This document shows, in pieces, positions 17,435 through 26,562 of a stretch of 64,000 nt of DNA (position 1 is the stretch's first letter; every line of letters starts with the position of its first letter). The position numbers and the translations under genes were made by a program. The notes under the pieces were generated by a model, which worked only from the letters and a program-made list of their open reading frames with translations, was not told the origin of the DNA and did no database searches. The stretch spans positions 400,889 to 464,888 of the forward strand of contig NZ_FRCW01000002.1 of NCBI RefSeq assembly GCF_900143055.1. The letters run 5' to 3'. This DNA comes from Fibrobacter sp. UWR3 (GTDB lineage: Bacteria; Fibrobacterota; Fibrobacteria; Fibrobacterales; Fibrobacteraceae).

Positions 17435-19453
17435 CTACGGCATCATGATGTCGTTGCGGAGCACAGAACGAACGACTCTGGCGGCACCCACCGCCTTCTT
17501 TTTCCAGGCAAGGTCGCTTGCATCCGTCGTGAGCGCATACGGGGATTCGCCTCCCGTGCCTGCGCGGTAAACGTCCTCGTTCTCGAGGCCTCCGGTAAGA
17601 ACGTGGTCGCGGAACCCGAGGTAGTAGGCGTTCTGCGAGAAGAATACCGACGGCTGTTCTGCAGGGCGCTCCTGAGCGAGCAAGTCATAACCCCAGAAAT
17701 GATTCGGTTCACGCACCTGCGCCAGGTCAAAGATGGTCGGACCTAAATCCAGTTGCGACGCGACATCCTCGCGAACGGTAAGCCCGTTAAGGAGCGCGGT
17801 ATCCGCCGAGAAAATCCCGATGAAAATCTGCGATGCGGAAAGCCCGAGCGGTTGCGGAACCATGTAATCCACGGAATCCACGGGAGTGTCGTGGTCCCCC
17901 AGGATAAAGACAACCGTATTTTTGAAATCGGGGCGGGCGGAGAGAGCTTCGAAGAATCGCCCGAGTTGCTGGTCGGTATAGCGAACCGCGTTCCTGTAAC
18001 GCGCCATAGCGTCGTCCGGCTTTGCGGCAAACGCATCGGGATAGCCGTAGAACGGAATATGCGAAGAAATCGTGTTGAATGAAAGTTCCCACGGCTTATC
18101 TGCCGGCATTTTCCGGAGCACGTCAATCGCTAGATCCACACCCAGGCTATCCGCAGTACCTTCCACTTTCTCCTCGCCTATCAGGTGCCATTCCTTTTCG
18201 AAAAACTTTTCGATAAACGGAAGCGTATGGTCAAAAATCGGGTTCGAAACCGTCACGTACGCCCGCTGATAGTTTGTCAGGAATTCGGGCCAGCCCTTGA
18301 ACTTGTTCGCCGCATAGAAACTGGGCACGTCACGGTTCGGGTGCGAGGGGAACCCCATGTAGGTCGCCATCGTGCCGCGCACCGTCGGGTAACCGCCGCT
18401 AAAGGCGTTCTTGAACCAGAGGGCTCCACCCAGCGCATTGCCGGCAGAATCCTTTTCGAAGTAAGCGCCATTCGCAAGCGTCCAGATGTTCGGAGCTACC
18501 GCGGTATCGCCGACCAGCATCTTGTTGAATATACGGCCCTTGAACGATTCGCCCATGATGAACACGATGTTGTAGGGCTTTTTCGCCCTGTATTCATGAG
18601 CCGGCGCGCTACGGTACATCGGGAGTTCCAGGGCATCGCTGCGACCCGCCGCAAAGTCCTTCGGCAAGAAGGCATCCAAATCGCCGACAAGTTCCTCGGT
18701 AATCTTCGCGTTGTCATGAATGAACTCGAAAGTCTCGACCGCGGCAATGTGCAGGATGGGCGCCGTAAGCGTGTGCTTGCCGAGCGTAAACCGCATGTCC
18801 ACCTTCGTGTGCGTCACCGGGATTTCAATCCACCCGCGTGTACCCGTAAGAAACAGCACGAGCGGCACCAGCGAGAGTGCCATACCTACGGCAAACATCA
18901 CGCCGGGAACCTTACGGGAAGCGGGCTTCCAAGCGCCATTGCGGTTATCGAGCACGAGCGTCTGGCGGCGAGCGCGTAGCCGAAGCGTATAGGCAACTAC
19001 AAAGGCGATGCCACCCGCAAAGCAGAGCACGACCATCGAAACCCAGAGCACCGTCCCGAGCAGGTCGCCACCCAGCGTAGAAACCGTAGTGGCATCGGTG
19101 ATATTCGAGATGTGGAAATACGTGCGCAGGAAGGAATAGGAAAGGCGCTGGTGCGAAAAACGAAAAACATCGTAGTCCGCGACAGCAATAAAGAAGTAGA
19201 GCGCATAAAAGACGGCAAGCCCGCGGGGAGCGCGAGCAAACCCGAAAAGCCCAGCCATGGCAAGCACTGCACCGAACGCCATGAAAATCTGCCAGAGGGT
19301 CTTGCCCTCGAACATTTCGGCCATCGAGAGCCCGAGCGGATCGGGCAGGCTGTAGAAAAACACCAGCAGTACGCTCTGTACCACAAGGGCAATGAGTGCC
19401 ATTGTGAGGTAGGGATTCTTTAAACAAGAAAATATTTTATCAATCAGACGCAT
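17435..19453 (-). CDS. LTA-synthase/sulfatase-family membrane enzyme
   Basis: About 672 residues from the ATG at 19453 (MRLIDKIFSC); a TTG four codons upstream is less likely. Five predicted membrane helices are followed by a periplasmic alkaline-phosphatase-superfamily domain: metal Glu in FIMGESFKG, a threonine candidate nucleophile in GGYPTVRGT, and Asp-His in ILGDHDTP. It is a second member of the family in this window (the other at 11146) and ends the minus-strand glycan operon, which suggests it adds a phospho-substituent such as phosphoglycerol or phosphoethanolamine to the glycan. The exact donor cannot be told from sequence. Confidence 0.8.
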   Translation of the reverse strand: MRLIDKIFSCLKNPYLTMALIALVVQSVLLVFFYSLPDPLGLSMAEMFEGKTLWQIFMAFGAVLAMAGLFGFARAPRGLAVFYALYFFIAVADYDVFRFSHQRLSYSFLRTYFHISNITDATTVSTLGGDLLGTVLWVSMVVLCFAGGIAFVVAYTLRLRARRQTLVLDNRNGAWKPASRKVPGVMFAVGMALSLVPLVLFLTGTRGWIEIPVTHTKVDMRFTLGKHTLTAPILHIAAVETFEFIHDNAKITEELVGDLDAFLPKDFAAGRSDALELPMYRSAPAHEYRAKKPYNIVFIMGESFKGRIFNKMLVGDTAVAPNIWTLANGAYFEKDSAGNALGGALWFKNAFSGGYPTVRGTMATYMGFPSHPNRDVPSFYAANKFKGWPEFLTNYQRAYVTVSNPIFDHTLPFIEKFFEKEWHLIGEEKVEGTADSLGVDLAIDVLRKMPADKPWELSFNTISSHIPFYGYPDAFAAKPDDAMARYRNAVRYTDQQLGRFFEALSARPDFKNTVVFILGDHDTPVDSVDYMVPQPLGLSASQIFIGIFSADTALLNGLTVREDVASQLDLGPTIFDLAQVREPNHFWGYDLLAQERPAEQPSVFFSQNAYYLGFRDHVLTGGLENEDVYRAGTGGESPYALTTDASDLAWKKKAVGAARVVRSVLRNDIMMP

Positions 19454-19471
19454 AGGCAAAAGCAAAGGAAG

Positions 19472-19515
19472 ATCCCCGCCTTGGTTCGACTTCGCTCACC
19501 ACAGGTCGCGGGGAT
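19472..19515. repeat. REP-like intergenic palindrome
   Basis: Inverted repeat ATCCCCGC (19472-19479) and GCGGGGAT (19508-19515) around a core with GGTTCGACTTCGCTCACC. It occupies the gap between two genes of the glycan operon, a typical site for dispersed REP-type palindromes. Confidence 0.75.
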
Positions 19516-19525
19516 GACACAGGAA

Positions 19526-20776
19526 TCAACGTTTCAATATAAAATCTACAGCCTTTTCCAAATCCTCGGCCTGGCGGGCGTGAACCTGCGCGTAGCGTTT
19601 CGGGGCGCGTTCTGCAAAATCCGCATAGATGCGGGCGTCGAGCAGTTGCACCAGGCGGTTCTTGATTTCGCTCACGGAATACGGGTCAAAGTATAGCACC
19701 GCATCGCCGCAGACCTCGGGAATGGAAGTCGTGCCACTCGCCGCTACGGGTACGCCATAGCGCATGGATTGCACCGGCGGGTAGCCGAATCCCTCGTTCA
19801 GGCTCGGGAACACGAACGCGTATGCATTCTTGTGCAAGAATTCCAGTTCCTTGCTTTCCACATAGCCGAGAAGCACAAAGCGGTCCTTGTGCTTGAGGTG
19901 GCGCAAGTAGGCACGCGCATTCGTAGCGCCGGTAATGACCATCTTCATGTCAAGCGGCTTGCCCTGTGACTGATACATGCCCACCAGTTCATCGAACGCT
20001 CGGGCGGCGTGCAGGTTGTTCTTTTCCCAGCGGGCTCCGCTCGTGAGCAAGAAGTATTTTTTCGCGACAACTCCCGGCGGCAAGAATCCTTCGGGTTCAT
20101 ATTCCGTCATGGGGCTGTAGAACACCGGAATTTCCAGGTCCATGAGTTCCGGGAAGAACGCCTTGATGGAGGCGCGGCTGTGCTCGCTCACCGTAATGGT
20201 ACGCACCTTGCGACCGTCCGGCCCCAAAGTCAGCGACTCCGCCATGCGCCGCGCCAAGTCCTGGTACTTGGGCTTGTAGTAATGCTTTTTCCAGCTTTCG
20301 CGGTAACGCACCAGCGCCTCAAACTTTTGTCCGAGTTTCTTGGCAAAACCTACACCCGCCCAGCTGTACTGCATTTCAAGTGCACGCACGCCGTGCCAGG
20401 TAAACACGAAGTCCTTCACGTCTATCGCCCACTTCTTTTCCAGCGAATAGAGCGGCGTGTAGAAGGAATCAATCTGGTTTTCGTCAATAATCTGCTGCGG
20501 CGTTTTTTCGCTGATATCGAACAGCGGAATATTCTGCGTTTTGCACGCATCGACAATCGCCGGGTCCAGGTACTTGCGACTATCGTAAGCGCAAAAGAGT
20601 GACAACGATGCATCGGCTACTTCTGCTAGTTCGGCAGGCTCACCAACCGGCTCAGTGACCTTGCCATAAAGACGCTTCACTAGCGCCCAGAAAATCACTT
20701 CGCCGTAACTTCCGCCGCCGTGGAACTTGGCACTATGAATCGGCTGTACCGCCACCAGATTGAATAGCAGGTTCAC
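19526..20776 (-). CDS. GT4-family glycosyltransferase
   Basis: A 416-residue GT-B glycosyltransferase. The C-terminal half carries the family signatures FLLTSGARWEKNNLHAARAFDEL, FVFPSLNEGFGYPPVQSM (nucleotide-sugar site with the two conserved glutamate/glutamine positions) and VPVAASGTTSIPEVCGDAV. The start is a GTG that overlaps the stop of the upstream glycosyltransferase by four bases (GTGA), showing translational coupling. A REP-like repeat at 20629-20648 is read in frame as part of a small Glu/Pro insertion near residue 45. It would add a sugar to the lipid-linked oligosaccharide moved by the flippase of this operon. Confidence 0.85.
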   Translation of the reverse strand: MNLLFNLVAVQPIHSAKFHGGGSYGEVIFWALVKRLYGKVTEPVGEPAELAEVADASLSLFCAYDSRKYLDPAIVDACKTQNIPLFDISEKTPQQIIDENQIDSFYTPLYSLEKKWAIDVKDFVFTWHGVRALEMQYSWAGVGFAKKLGQKFEALVRYRESWKKHYYKPKYQDLARRMAESLTLGPDGRKVRTITVSEHSRASIKAFFPELMDLEIPVFYSPMTEYEPEGFLPPGVVAKKYFLLTSGARWEKNNLHAARAFDELVGMYQSQGKPLDMKMVITGATNARAYLRHLKHKDRFVLLGYVESKELEFLHKNAYAFVFPSLNEGFGYPPVQSMRYGVPVAASGTTSIPEVCGDAVLYFDPYSVSEIKNRLVQLLDARIYADFAERAPKRYAQVHARQAEDLEKAVDFILKR

Positions 20777-21810
20777 TTGCGGCCCCCGCGATTATCCTTC
20801 CCGAGAAGCGTTCCCAAAATTCTCAGCGGGAACACAAGGAAAGGCATTTTCTTGTAAATCCACGCGAGCGACTTCGCGAAGGCGTAGCTGCGGATAATGT
20901 AGGCGCCCGCCGCACCCACCTTACGGGTCTGGAATTCAAACTCTTCCTTGGCGTGGGCAATCACGTCGTCATAATACTCGTTGATGGTAATGCTCTTGTC
21001 GGCATTGACCTTCACCGGAATGTTCTTCAGGTTGGTATAGAAGTCCTTGCGCAAAATCTTGGGCAAGAACAAGTCCATGCTGGCAGGCACCTTGTGGCCG
21101 CGGGTATCGATGATTCGCGAACCGAAGAAATGCAGCACCTTCGCAGTGGGCAAGAAACGGTTGCCGTAAGCCAGCTGGCAGTTCCAGCCGCCGGGCATTT
21201 TCTTGGTGATGTAATTAAACTTGAAGTTCGTCTCGGCGAGGCTCGCCATGTCGTACGGGAAATTCTTGGACACGCAATAGAGCCACAGTTCATGCCAGGT
21301 TTCGAAGAACTTGCGGGCTTCGGGAGTGTCAGCGGCAAACATCACTCCCCCGTTAAAGATTTCGTCGTTCAGAATCGGCGAGAATCCCATCATCTTCGCG
21401 TTGTTCAAGACCTTCTTGCGGTTAATCGCCTTCGAGAGATTCGTATGGAAATCGAGCACCGCATAGATGCCGCCCTTCCATTCTTCGGGAATCGAGAGGT
21501 CGCCCACAATCGCGATGTCGGAATCCATGTACAGGAAATCGCCGTCGACCACATTGCGCATAACCGTCTTGAGGTAGCGGGAACGCAACATGGGCGTAAA
21601 CTTCTCGTCGAGGGTCAGCACCTTCAGTTCGTCAACCGCGTCCTTCAGAGCCGCGCGCGGGCCGGTGAGGGTCGCAGCCGTCTTGTCGTCGGTCAGGAGC
21701 GTCACAAAGGCGCCCGGGTTATGCACCCGCAAGGAGGCGATGGCTACCAGCGTCTGTTCACAGAAAAAATCCTTCGGGGAACTGGTCAGGACAAAAAGGT
21801 ACTTGGTCAT
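20773..21810 (-). CDS. GT-A-fold glycosyltransferase (GT8-like)
   Basis: A 345-residue protein that begins like nucleotide-diphosphosugar transferases (KYLFVLTSSPKDFFCEQTLVAIASL), carries the metal-binding DxD in FLYMDSDIAIVGD, and continues with IFNGGVMFAAD and a late HFFGSRI, the arrangement of retaining GT8-type enzymes. The C-terminus is basic with a hydrophobic patch, perhaps for membrane contact. It lies in the middle of the glycan operon, 25 bases after the LicC-like gene and overlapping the next glycosyltransferase. The donor sugar is unknown. Confidence 0.75.
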   Translation of the reverse strand: MTKYLFVLTSSPKDFFCEQTLVAIASLRVHNPGAFVTLLTDDKTAATLTGPRAALKDAVDELKVLTLDEKFTPMLRSRYLKTVMRNVVDGDFLYMDSDIAIVGDLSIPEEWKGGIYAVLDFHTNLSKAINRKKVLNNAKMMGFSPILNDEIFNGGVMFAADTPEARKFFETWHELWLYCVSKNFPYDMASLAETNFKFNYITKKMPGGWNCQLAYGNRFLPTAKVLHFFGSRIIDTRGHKVPASMDLFLPKILRKDFYTNLKNIPVKVNADKSITINEYYDDVIAHAKEEFEFQTRKVGAAGAYIIRSYAFAKSLAWIYKKMPFLVFPLRILGTLLGKDNRGGRK

Positions 21811-21835
21811 GGATTACATCCCCCAATCAATCTTG

Positions 21836-22564
21836 CTAGTCCAGCGGAATCGTGGACTTCGCGTTTTCAAAATCTTCTACCGTATCGAGCTCGCACGAGA
21901 AATAGTCCGAGGCATCCCACACGGTGTAAGTGTGGCCCTGCGGAATCAGGCGTTCAAAGGCGAGTTCGTAGAACGTGTTTTCCAAATGCTCCACGTTCAT
22001 CATCTTTTCGAGTTCGGCATAGAGGGCGGTAGAATAGGCCGCACCAATCTTCTCGATGCCGAGGCTTTCGCCTGCAGCAGTCTTCGGAGAGCACGTCTTG
22101 CTGATTTCAGAAATGTTTCCGTCGGCACCGAGCACCACCTTCATCTCTTCTTCGCCGAGTTCGTGACGGATGAGCGTAAGCACGTTCGCCGCCTTGGACG
22201 CAAGCACGTTCTTTACAATCTGCGGGTCGTAAAGCAGGTCACTGTCGAGCAGCAGGAATTCCTTGCCCGCGACAGCCTGGCCTGCAAGCCAAAGCGAATA
22301 GATGTTGTTCGTGGAATCGTAGAGCGCATTGTGAATGAAGGTCACGCGAATGGAATCGCCGTAATGGCTCTTCACGAAGTCTTCAATCATGTGGTTCAGG
22401 TAACCCGTCACAATCACGAAATCACGCACACCAGATGCCATGATTGCATCCATGGAGCGTTCCAAAAGGGATCGGCCCTTCACGTCCAAAAGGCACTTGG
22501 GCGTGTTATCGGTGAGCGGGCGCAAGCGCTTCGCCATTCCGGCAGCAAGAATTACGGCAATCAT
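21836..22564 (-). CDS. LicC-like nucleotidyltransferase (phosphoamino-alcohol activation)
   Basis: About 242 residues from the ATG at 22564, which overlaps the upstream stop (ATGA). The N-terminus MIAVILAAGMAKRLRPLTDNTPKCLLDV is the nucleotide-binding signature of sugar-phosphate and phosphocholine nucleotidyltransferases; the metal-binding LLLDSDLLY and the C-terminal EKIGAAYS/YFSCELDTVEDF resemble LicC-type CTP:phosphocholine cytidylyltransferases. Combined with the LicD-like protein two genes upstream, it is inferred to make a CDP-activated small phospho-alcohol for attachment to surface glycan. A plain sugar nucleotidyltransferase remains possible. Confidence 0.75.
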   Translation of the reverse strand: MIAVILAAGMAKRLRPLTDNTPKCLLDVKGRSLLERSMDAIMASGVRDFVIVTGYLNHMIEDFVKSHYGDSIRVTFIHNALYDSTNNIYSLWLAGQAVAGKEFLLLDSDLLYDPQIVKNVLASKAANVLTLIRHELGEEEMKVVLGADGNISEISKTCSPKTAAGESLGIEKIGAAYSTALYAELEKMMNVEHLENTFYELAFERLIPQGHTYTVWDASDYFSCELDTVEDFENAKSTIPLD

Positions 22565-23595
22565 ACGGCAGCACAACGCTTGATGGTGTCGACCACCACC
22601 TGAATCTGTTCCTTACGGCCAAGCGTAATGCGCAGGCAGTCTTCCAGGCCCTTGTCGCTCATAAACTTGATCTTGTAATCCTGTTCAGCCATAGCCTTCT
22701 GCAAGGCTTCCTTGATGCGGGTCGGGTACTTGATAAGGATGAAGTTCGCAACGCTCTTGTACACCTTGAACCCCGGGAGGTTGCCAAGTTCCTTCTTGAA
22801 CAGCTGGCGGTCCCATTCCATTTCGTCGGCGACCTTGCGGTAGTGATCTTCGCTTTCGATGGCGGCCATGGCCACCGCTTCGCTAAAGCGGTTGTAGCCC
22901 AGGTACTTGTTGGCGTAGCTCAGGAACGATTCGTGCCCCTTGCCCATAAAACCAAAGCCCATGCGCAGTCCCGGAAGTCCAAAGAACTTGGAAAGCGTGC
23001 GAGAAATAATCAGGTTCGAATACTTGTTCACGAGCGGAGCGATGTAGGCCGTATCGGTCGTGATAAAGGAAGCGTAAGCCTCGTCAATCAGCACCATCGT
23101 ATCGTTCGGGATATTTTCCATGATGCGGCCGATTTCGACCGGCGTAAGGCAGTTGCCCGTCGGGTTGTTCGGCGAAGCGAGCAAGAGCATGCGCGGGTGA
23201 ATCTTGTTGGTGAGCGCAATGACCTCGTCCACGTCGTAAGCGAAGGTATCTTCCTTTTCGTGCAGCGGGTACATCTCGAAGGAACCGCCACATTCGCCGG
23301 CGATGCGGTTGTAGTACCACCACGAAAATTCCGGAATCATGATGGTCTTGTTGTCACCCTTCATGAGGTAGTAATGGACAGCGTTCTTCAGAATGTCTTC
23401 GCCACCGTAACCCAGCAGCACCTGTTCTTCGGGCACGTTGTAGATTTCGCTGAGCTTTACCGAGAAGATGCTCTTTTTGCCCTCGTCATAGATGCGGGTG
23501 TAGAAGCAGAGCAGTTCAGGGTCAAAGTTCTTGACGGCATCGAGCACCTTCTGCGAAGGCTTGAAGTTGAATTCGTTTCTGTCCAAGTAGTTCAT
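22561..23595 (-). CDS. HisC/CobD-like PLP-dependent enzyme
   Basis: A 344-residue fold-type I PLP enzyme close in form to histidinol-phosphate aminotransferases: LASPNNPTGN, VLIDEAYASF, and the Schiff-base Lys203 in SRTLSKFFGLPGLRMGF, with a C-terminal phosphate-contacting Arg region (LEDCLRITLG). The family includes aminotransferases and decarboxylases such as CobD. Its place directly before and overlapping the LicC-like gene, away from histidine genes, suggests it makes the amino group or amino-alcohol phosphate that LicC activates; that is inference. AAAGGT ribosome site upstream. Confidence 0.8.
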   Translation of the reverse strand: MNYLDRNEFNFKPSQKVLDAVKNFDPELLCFYTRIYDEGKKSIFSVKLSEIYNVPEEQVLLGYGGEDILKNAVHYYLMKGDNKTIMIPEFSWWYYNRIAGECGGSFEMYPLHEKEDTFAYDVDEVIALTNKIHPRMLLLASPNNPTGNCLTPVEIGRIMENIPNDTMVLIDEAYASFITTDTAYIAPLVNKYSNLIISRTLSKFFGLPGLRMGFGFMGKGHESFLSYANKYLGYNRFSEAVAMAAIESEDHYRKVADEMEWDRQLFKKELGNLPGFKVYKSVANFILIKYPTRIKEALQKAMAEQDYKIKFMSDKGLEDCLRITLGRKEQIQVVVDTIKRCAAV

Positions 23596-23654
23596 GTTTT
23601 ACCTTTGTGGGGCTTGTACCCCGATTCAAAACCTTTTTAAATATAAATTTTTCC

Positions 23655-24464
23655 TTATTTCCACCACACATCAAGCCCGTGATTGTAGCGTTTTTCTTCG
23701 GGCGGAAGCTGCATGTAGTCGCGGTAGAAGAGCGACAGGTAGTAATCGTAGTTCCTGTAACCGCTAAACTTGCGGTTCTCGAACGGGTAGTCGACCGTTT
23801 CCGCAATCTTTTCCAGGTCCAGAATGCGGTCGGTTTTTGTGTCGAAGAATAGCGTTGCAACATGGCCCGAATGGGCTGTCGGGTAGCGGCGAATCACGCG
23901 TTCCACATAGCGGCAGAAGCGTTTTTTGCCCACAATACAGGCCACCGCATAGAAGAACCGCTTGTACAGAAGCGTCCAGGCGTCGTAACCCTTCGACTTA
24001 AAATCCGTTGTAATGGCAAGCGTAATCACGCGCAAAAAGCTGCAATACAGCACGAACGCCTTTTCCCAGAAATGTGATTTCGGAAGGCCGTCCAGCGGGA
24101 AGATATCGACCCAGATTCCCATCTCGCCCTTGTGGCGTTCCATCTTGACCGTAGTGCGGTTGTCGTAGGCCTTTGCAAACGGGTAGAAATAGCCGTCGCA
24201 GGTATCGTCGACAAGCGTGAGCCATTCCTTGTGGCCCGCTGCATTCTTGTCTTTCAAGATGGCGATGAGTTTTTCGTAATCCTCGCGCAACATACAAATG
24301 TCGATATCGTCATCCCAGGGAATATAGCCCTTATGGCGCACAGCTCCAAGAAGTGTACCATAGGCAAGGCTATACTTCAGGTTGTTTTCCTTGCAAATGC
24401 GGTCAATCTCGTCCAAAACAGACATCTGGATTTCGCGACATTCCTGCTGTTCAATCTTCTTCAT
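23655..24464 (-). CDS. LicD-family phosphotransferase
   Basis: A 269-residue LicD-type enzyme of the nucleotidyltransferase fold. The diagnostic stretch SLAYGTLLGAVRHKGYIPWDDDID (about residues 32-55) contains the acidic metal-binding cluster, followed by WVDIFPLDG. LicD proteins transfer phosphocholine or similar phospho-alcohols from a CDP carrier to cell-surface glycans. The start overlaps the flippase stop (TAATG). Downstream come the PLP enzyme and LicC-like protein, so activation and transfer steps are encoded side by side. No choline kinase or choline transporter gene is present in this window. Confidence 0.85.
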   Translation of the reverse strand: MKKIEQQECREIQMSVLDEIDRICKENNLKYSLAYGTLLGAVRHKGYIPWDDDIDICMLREDYEKLIAILKDKNAAGHKEWLTLVDDTCDGYFYPFAKAYDNRTTVKMERHKGEMGIWVDIFPLDGLPKSHFWEKAFVLYCSFLRVITLAITTDFKSKGYDAWTLLYKRFFYAVACIVGKKRFCRYVERVIRRYPTAHSGHVATLFFDTKTDRILDLEKIAETVDYPFENRKFSGYRNYDYYLSLFYRDYMQLPPEEKRYNHGLDVWWK

Positions 24465-25912
24465 TATTCAGCCTTCCCGCTAGTAAGTTTTTCCCTATCG
24501 GCATCCATTTTCTTCTTCACGATTTTCCAATAGATACCGAGCAACGCGAGAACCGCCAGATAAATTCCGCCCTTTTCAACAAGCGAAAGTTCCGGCTGTT
24601 TCACGTTGAGCATTACATAGAAAGTAATCAACCCCACAATCCATGCAACCTGCGACACAAGCCGTACGGAATATGGCCTGTAGCCCATCTTGATAAGGTA
24701 GATGTTGTTGCAGATAATCGCCATGATGTTGTAGCCGAGCATCGAGAGGGCCGCACCCACGAGCCCGAGCGCAGGAATCAGGAAGTACCCGAGCGCAAGA
24801 GCCACGCCCAGCGAAATCACGTCCATAATCAGGGAGTACAGGCTCTTGCCCATGCCGTTCAACACCACGATGGACATGCCGCCAAAGCCCGCGACGAGAT
24901 GCACCAGCAGGAGAATCCCGAGCGCCTCGGGCTGCACGATGAAGTCCTTGCCCGCGATAGAAAGAATTTCGCCCGGGAACAGCACGATGAAGAACCCGAT
25001 AAGCAACTGGATGAAGGTAACCATGAACACGCAGTAACTGTAGACAGGCTTGAGGTCGGTCTTGAGGCGTTCCTTGTCCATACCCGCGACAACCGGAGTG
25101 AGGATAGGAGTGAACCCCACGCGGATTGTCTGGAGGGCGTTCGAGATGGTGACCATGATACCGTAGGCACCCGCCTTCTCGGGCCCGAGGAAGAGCATCA
25201 CCAGCCAGAGGCTAGAGCGCGTGAGGAACGAGGAAACAAACTCGCCGAACCCGAGCGGGAGCGAGTAGAGCAGCAGGCCCTTCGACACGAGCTTGCCCGG
25301 ATTCATGGGCATCTCGGGGAACTGGCGGCGCACCAGCACAAAGTGCACGCAGAAGCCCACCACCTGCCCCACAAGCAGGCCCAGCGGGAGCGCATGCGGG
25401 ATTCCCATGAAGTGGAGCGCGATGGAAGTCGCGGGCGCGAGCGTGACCGTCAGGAACGAATTCACGAACACGGCATTCTGCGGACGGCGGTTGCCTTCGG
25501 ATGCAGTACTGAAAACGTACGTGCCCACGTAGAACAGGAGCGAGACCGCGTACCACGGGAGTTCCTTCGAGATATACGGGGTAAACGACCCCACGAAAAT
25601 CACGCCGGTGCAGAACAGCGCGATGGCGGCGGCAATCCAGAACGATTCCATGATGCCATCGTGTGCAGGGCGACCGTTCAACTTGTTCTGCGGCAGGTAC
25701 CAGTAAAGCCCCTTGTCGAGTCCGAGGGTTGCCGAGTGCGCGATGGTGAGGAGGAGCGTCTGTGCCGAAACGAATATACCGAATTCTGCAGCGCCGAAAA
25801 TGCGCGCCATCACGAACGTCAGGAGAGGCCCGCAAACCTTGAGGATAGTCCCCACAACGTTCACGATCATCGCCTTCTTCAGGAACTTGCTGTCGGTCTC
25901 TAGATTGCCCAT
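24464..25912 (-). CDS. Wzx-like polysaccharide flippase
   Basis: About 482 residues from the ATG at 25912 (MGNLETDSKFLKKAMIVN); the frame extends upstream, but the N-terminal amphipathic stretch before the first helix fits this start. Twelve to fourteen hydrophobic segments fill the protein, the layout of the MOP superfamily (Wzx, MATE, MurJ); the opening VGTILKVCGPLLTFVMARIFGAAEFGIF is typical of O-unit flippases. It should turn lipid-linked oligosaccharide across the inner membrane. First gene of the minus-strand glycan operon; divergent from rpiB, with about 130 bases between. Confidence 0.85.
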   Translation of the reverse strand: MGNLETDSKFLKKAMIVNVVGTILKVCGPLLTFVMARIFGAAEFGIFVSAQTLLLTIAHSATLGLDKGLYWYLPQNKLNGRPAHDGIMESFWIAAAIALFCTGVIFVGSFTPYISKELPWYAVSLLFYVGTYVFSTASEGNRRPQNAVFVNSFLTVTLAPATSIALHFMGIPHALPLGLLVGQVVGFCVHFVLVRRQFPEMPMNPGKLVSKGLLLYSLPLGFGEFVSSFLTRSSLWLVMLFLGPEKAGAYGIMVTISNALQTIRVGFTPILTPVVAGMDKERLKTDLKPVYSYCVFMVTFIQLLIGFFIVLFPGEILSIAGKDFIVQPEALGILLLVHLVAGFGGMSIVVLNGMGKSLYSLIMDVISLGVALALGYFLIPALGLVGAALSMLGYNIMAIICNNIYLIKMGYRPYSVRLVSQVAWIVGLITFYVMLNVKQPELSLVEKGGIYLAVLALLGIYWKIVKKKMDADREKLTSGKAE

Positions 25913-26042
25913 AACTGGCCCAAAAATAGATTTATTTCGCACCGGCCCCCAACCGTTTTGAGCCATAATCCGACGAATTATCTATATTGCCCGATAAAGT
26001 TCGCAGATGCGTACTTTTCCACTCGTAAACCGGGAAATTATC

Positions 26043-26480
26043 ATGTTCAAGACCATCGCTATCGGCTGCGACCACGCCGCTTTCGAATACAAGGAAAAAC
26101 TCATCAAGTTTCTGGAAGGCAAGGGCTACAAAGTCCTCGACATGGGCACCGATTCTACGGAATCGTGCGACTACCCGGTGTTCGCCGACAAGGTCTGCAA
26201 CAAGGTAACCGGCAAGGAAGCCGACTGCGGAATCCTCATCTGCGGTACGGGCATCGGCATGAGCATGGCCGCCAACAAGCACAAGGGCATCCGCGCGGCA
26301 GTCGTCGGCGACCTCACCTCCTGCGAATTCACGCGCCTCCACAACGACGCGAACGTTCTCTGCATGGGGGCACGCATCATCGCCTACGCGCAGTGCGAAG
26401 TTTTCGCGACCAAGTTCCTCGAGACGGAATTCATGGGCGGCAAGCACAAGAAGCGCATCGACATGTTCGAGCCGGCATAG
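26043..26480 (+). CDS. rpiB: Ribose-5-phosphate isomerase B
   Basis: A 145-residue RpiB that interconverts ribose 5-phosphate and ribulose 5-phosphate in the pentose phosphate pathway. Family landmarks: GCDHAAFEYKEKL at the start, active-site Cys in CGTGIGMSMAANK, and the His of TRLHNDANVLCMGARI. The length matches the family. The ATG at 26043 is chosen because the family begins with this beta strand; an in-frame ATG at 26007 would add twelve untypical residues. An alternative role as an allose or galactose 6-phosphate isomerase subunit is less likely since it stands alone. Confidence 0.92.
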   Translation: MFKTIAIGCDHAAFEYKEKLIKFLEGKGYKVLDMGTDSTESCDYPVFADKVCNKVTGKEADCGILICGTGIGMSMAANKHKGIRAAVVGDLTSCEFTRLHNDANVLCMGARIIAYAQCEVFATKFLETEFMGGKHKKRIDMFEPA

Positions 26481-26562
26481 TTTTAGGCCATTTTTGCCTA
26501 ATTTGAGCAATTTACAGATTTTTCGTTCACTTTCGCGCTTTTTTTGCTAAATTAATTAACGT

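Noticed and set aside
24353..25903. Plus-strand open frame of 516 codons opposite the flippase
   Set aside because: Very rich in His, Arg and Glu as expected for the antisense of a membrane protein.
26482..26500. Terminator after rpiB (TAGGC/GCCTA)
   Set aside because: Stem of five pairs with a long loop and no T-run after it; too weak to list.
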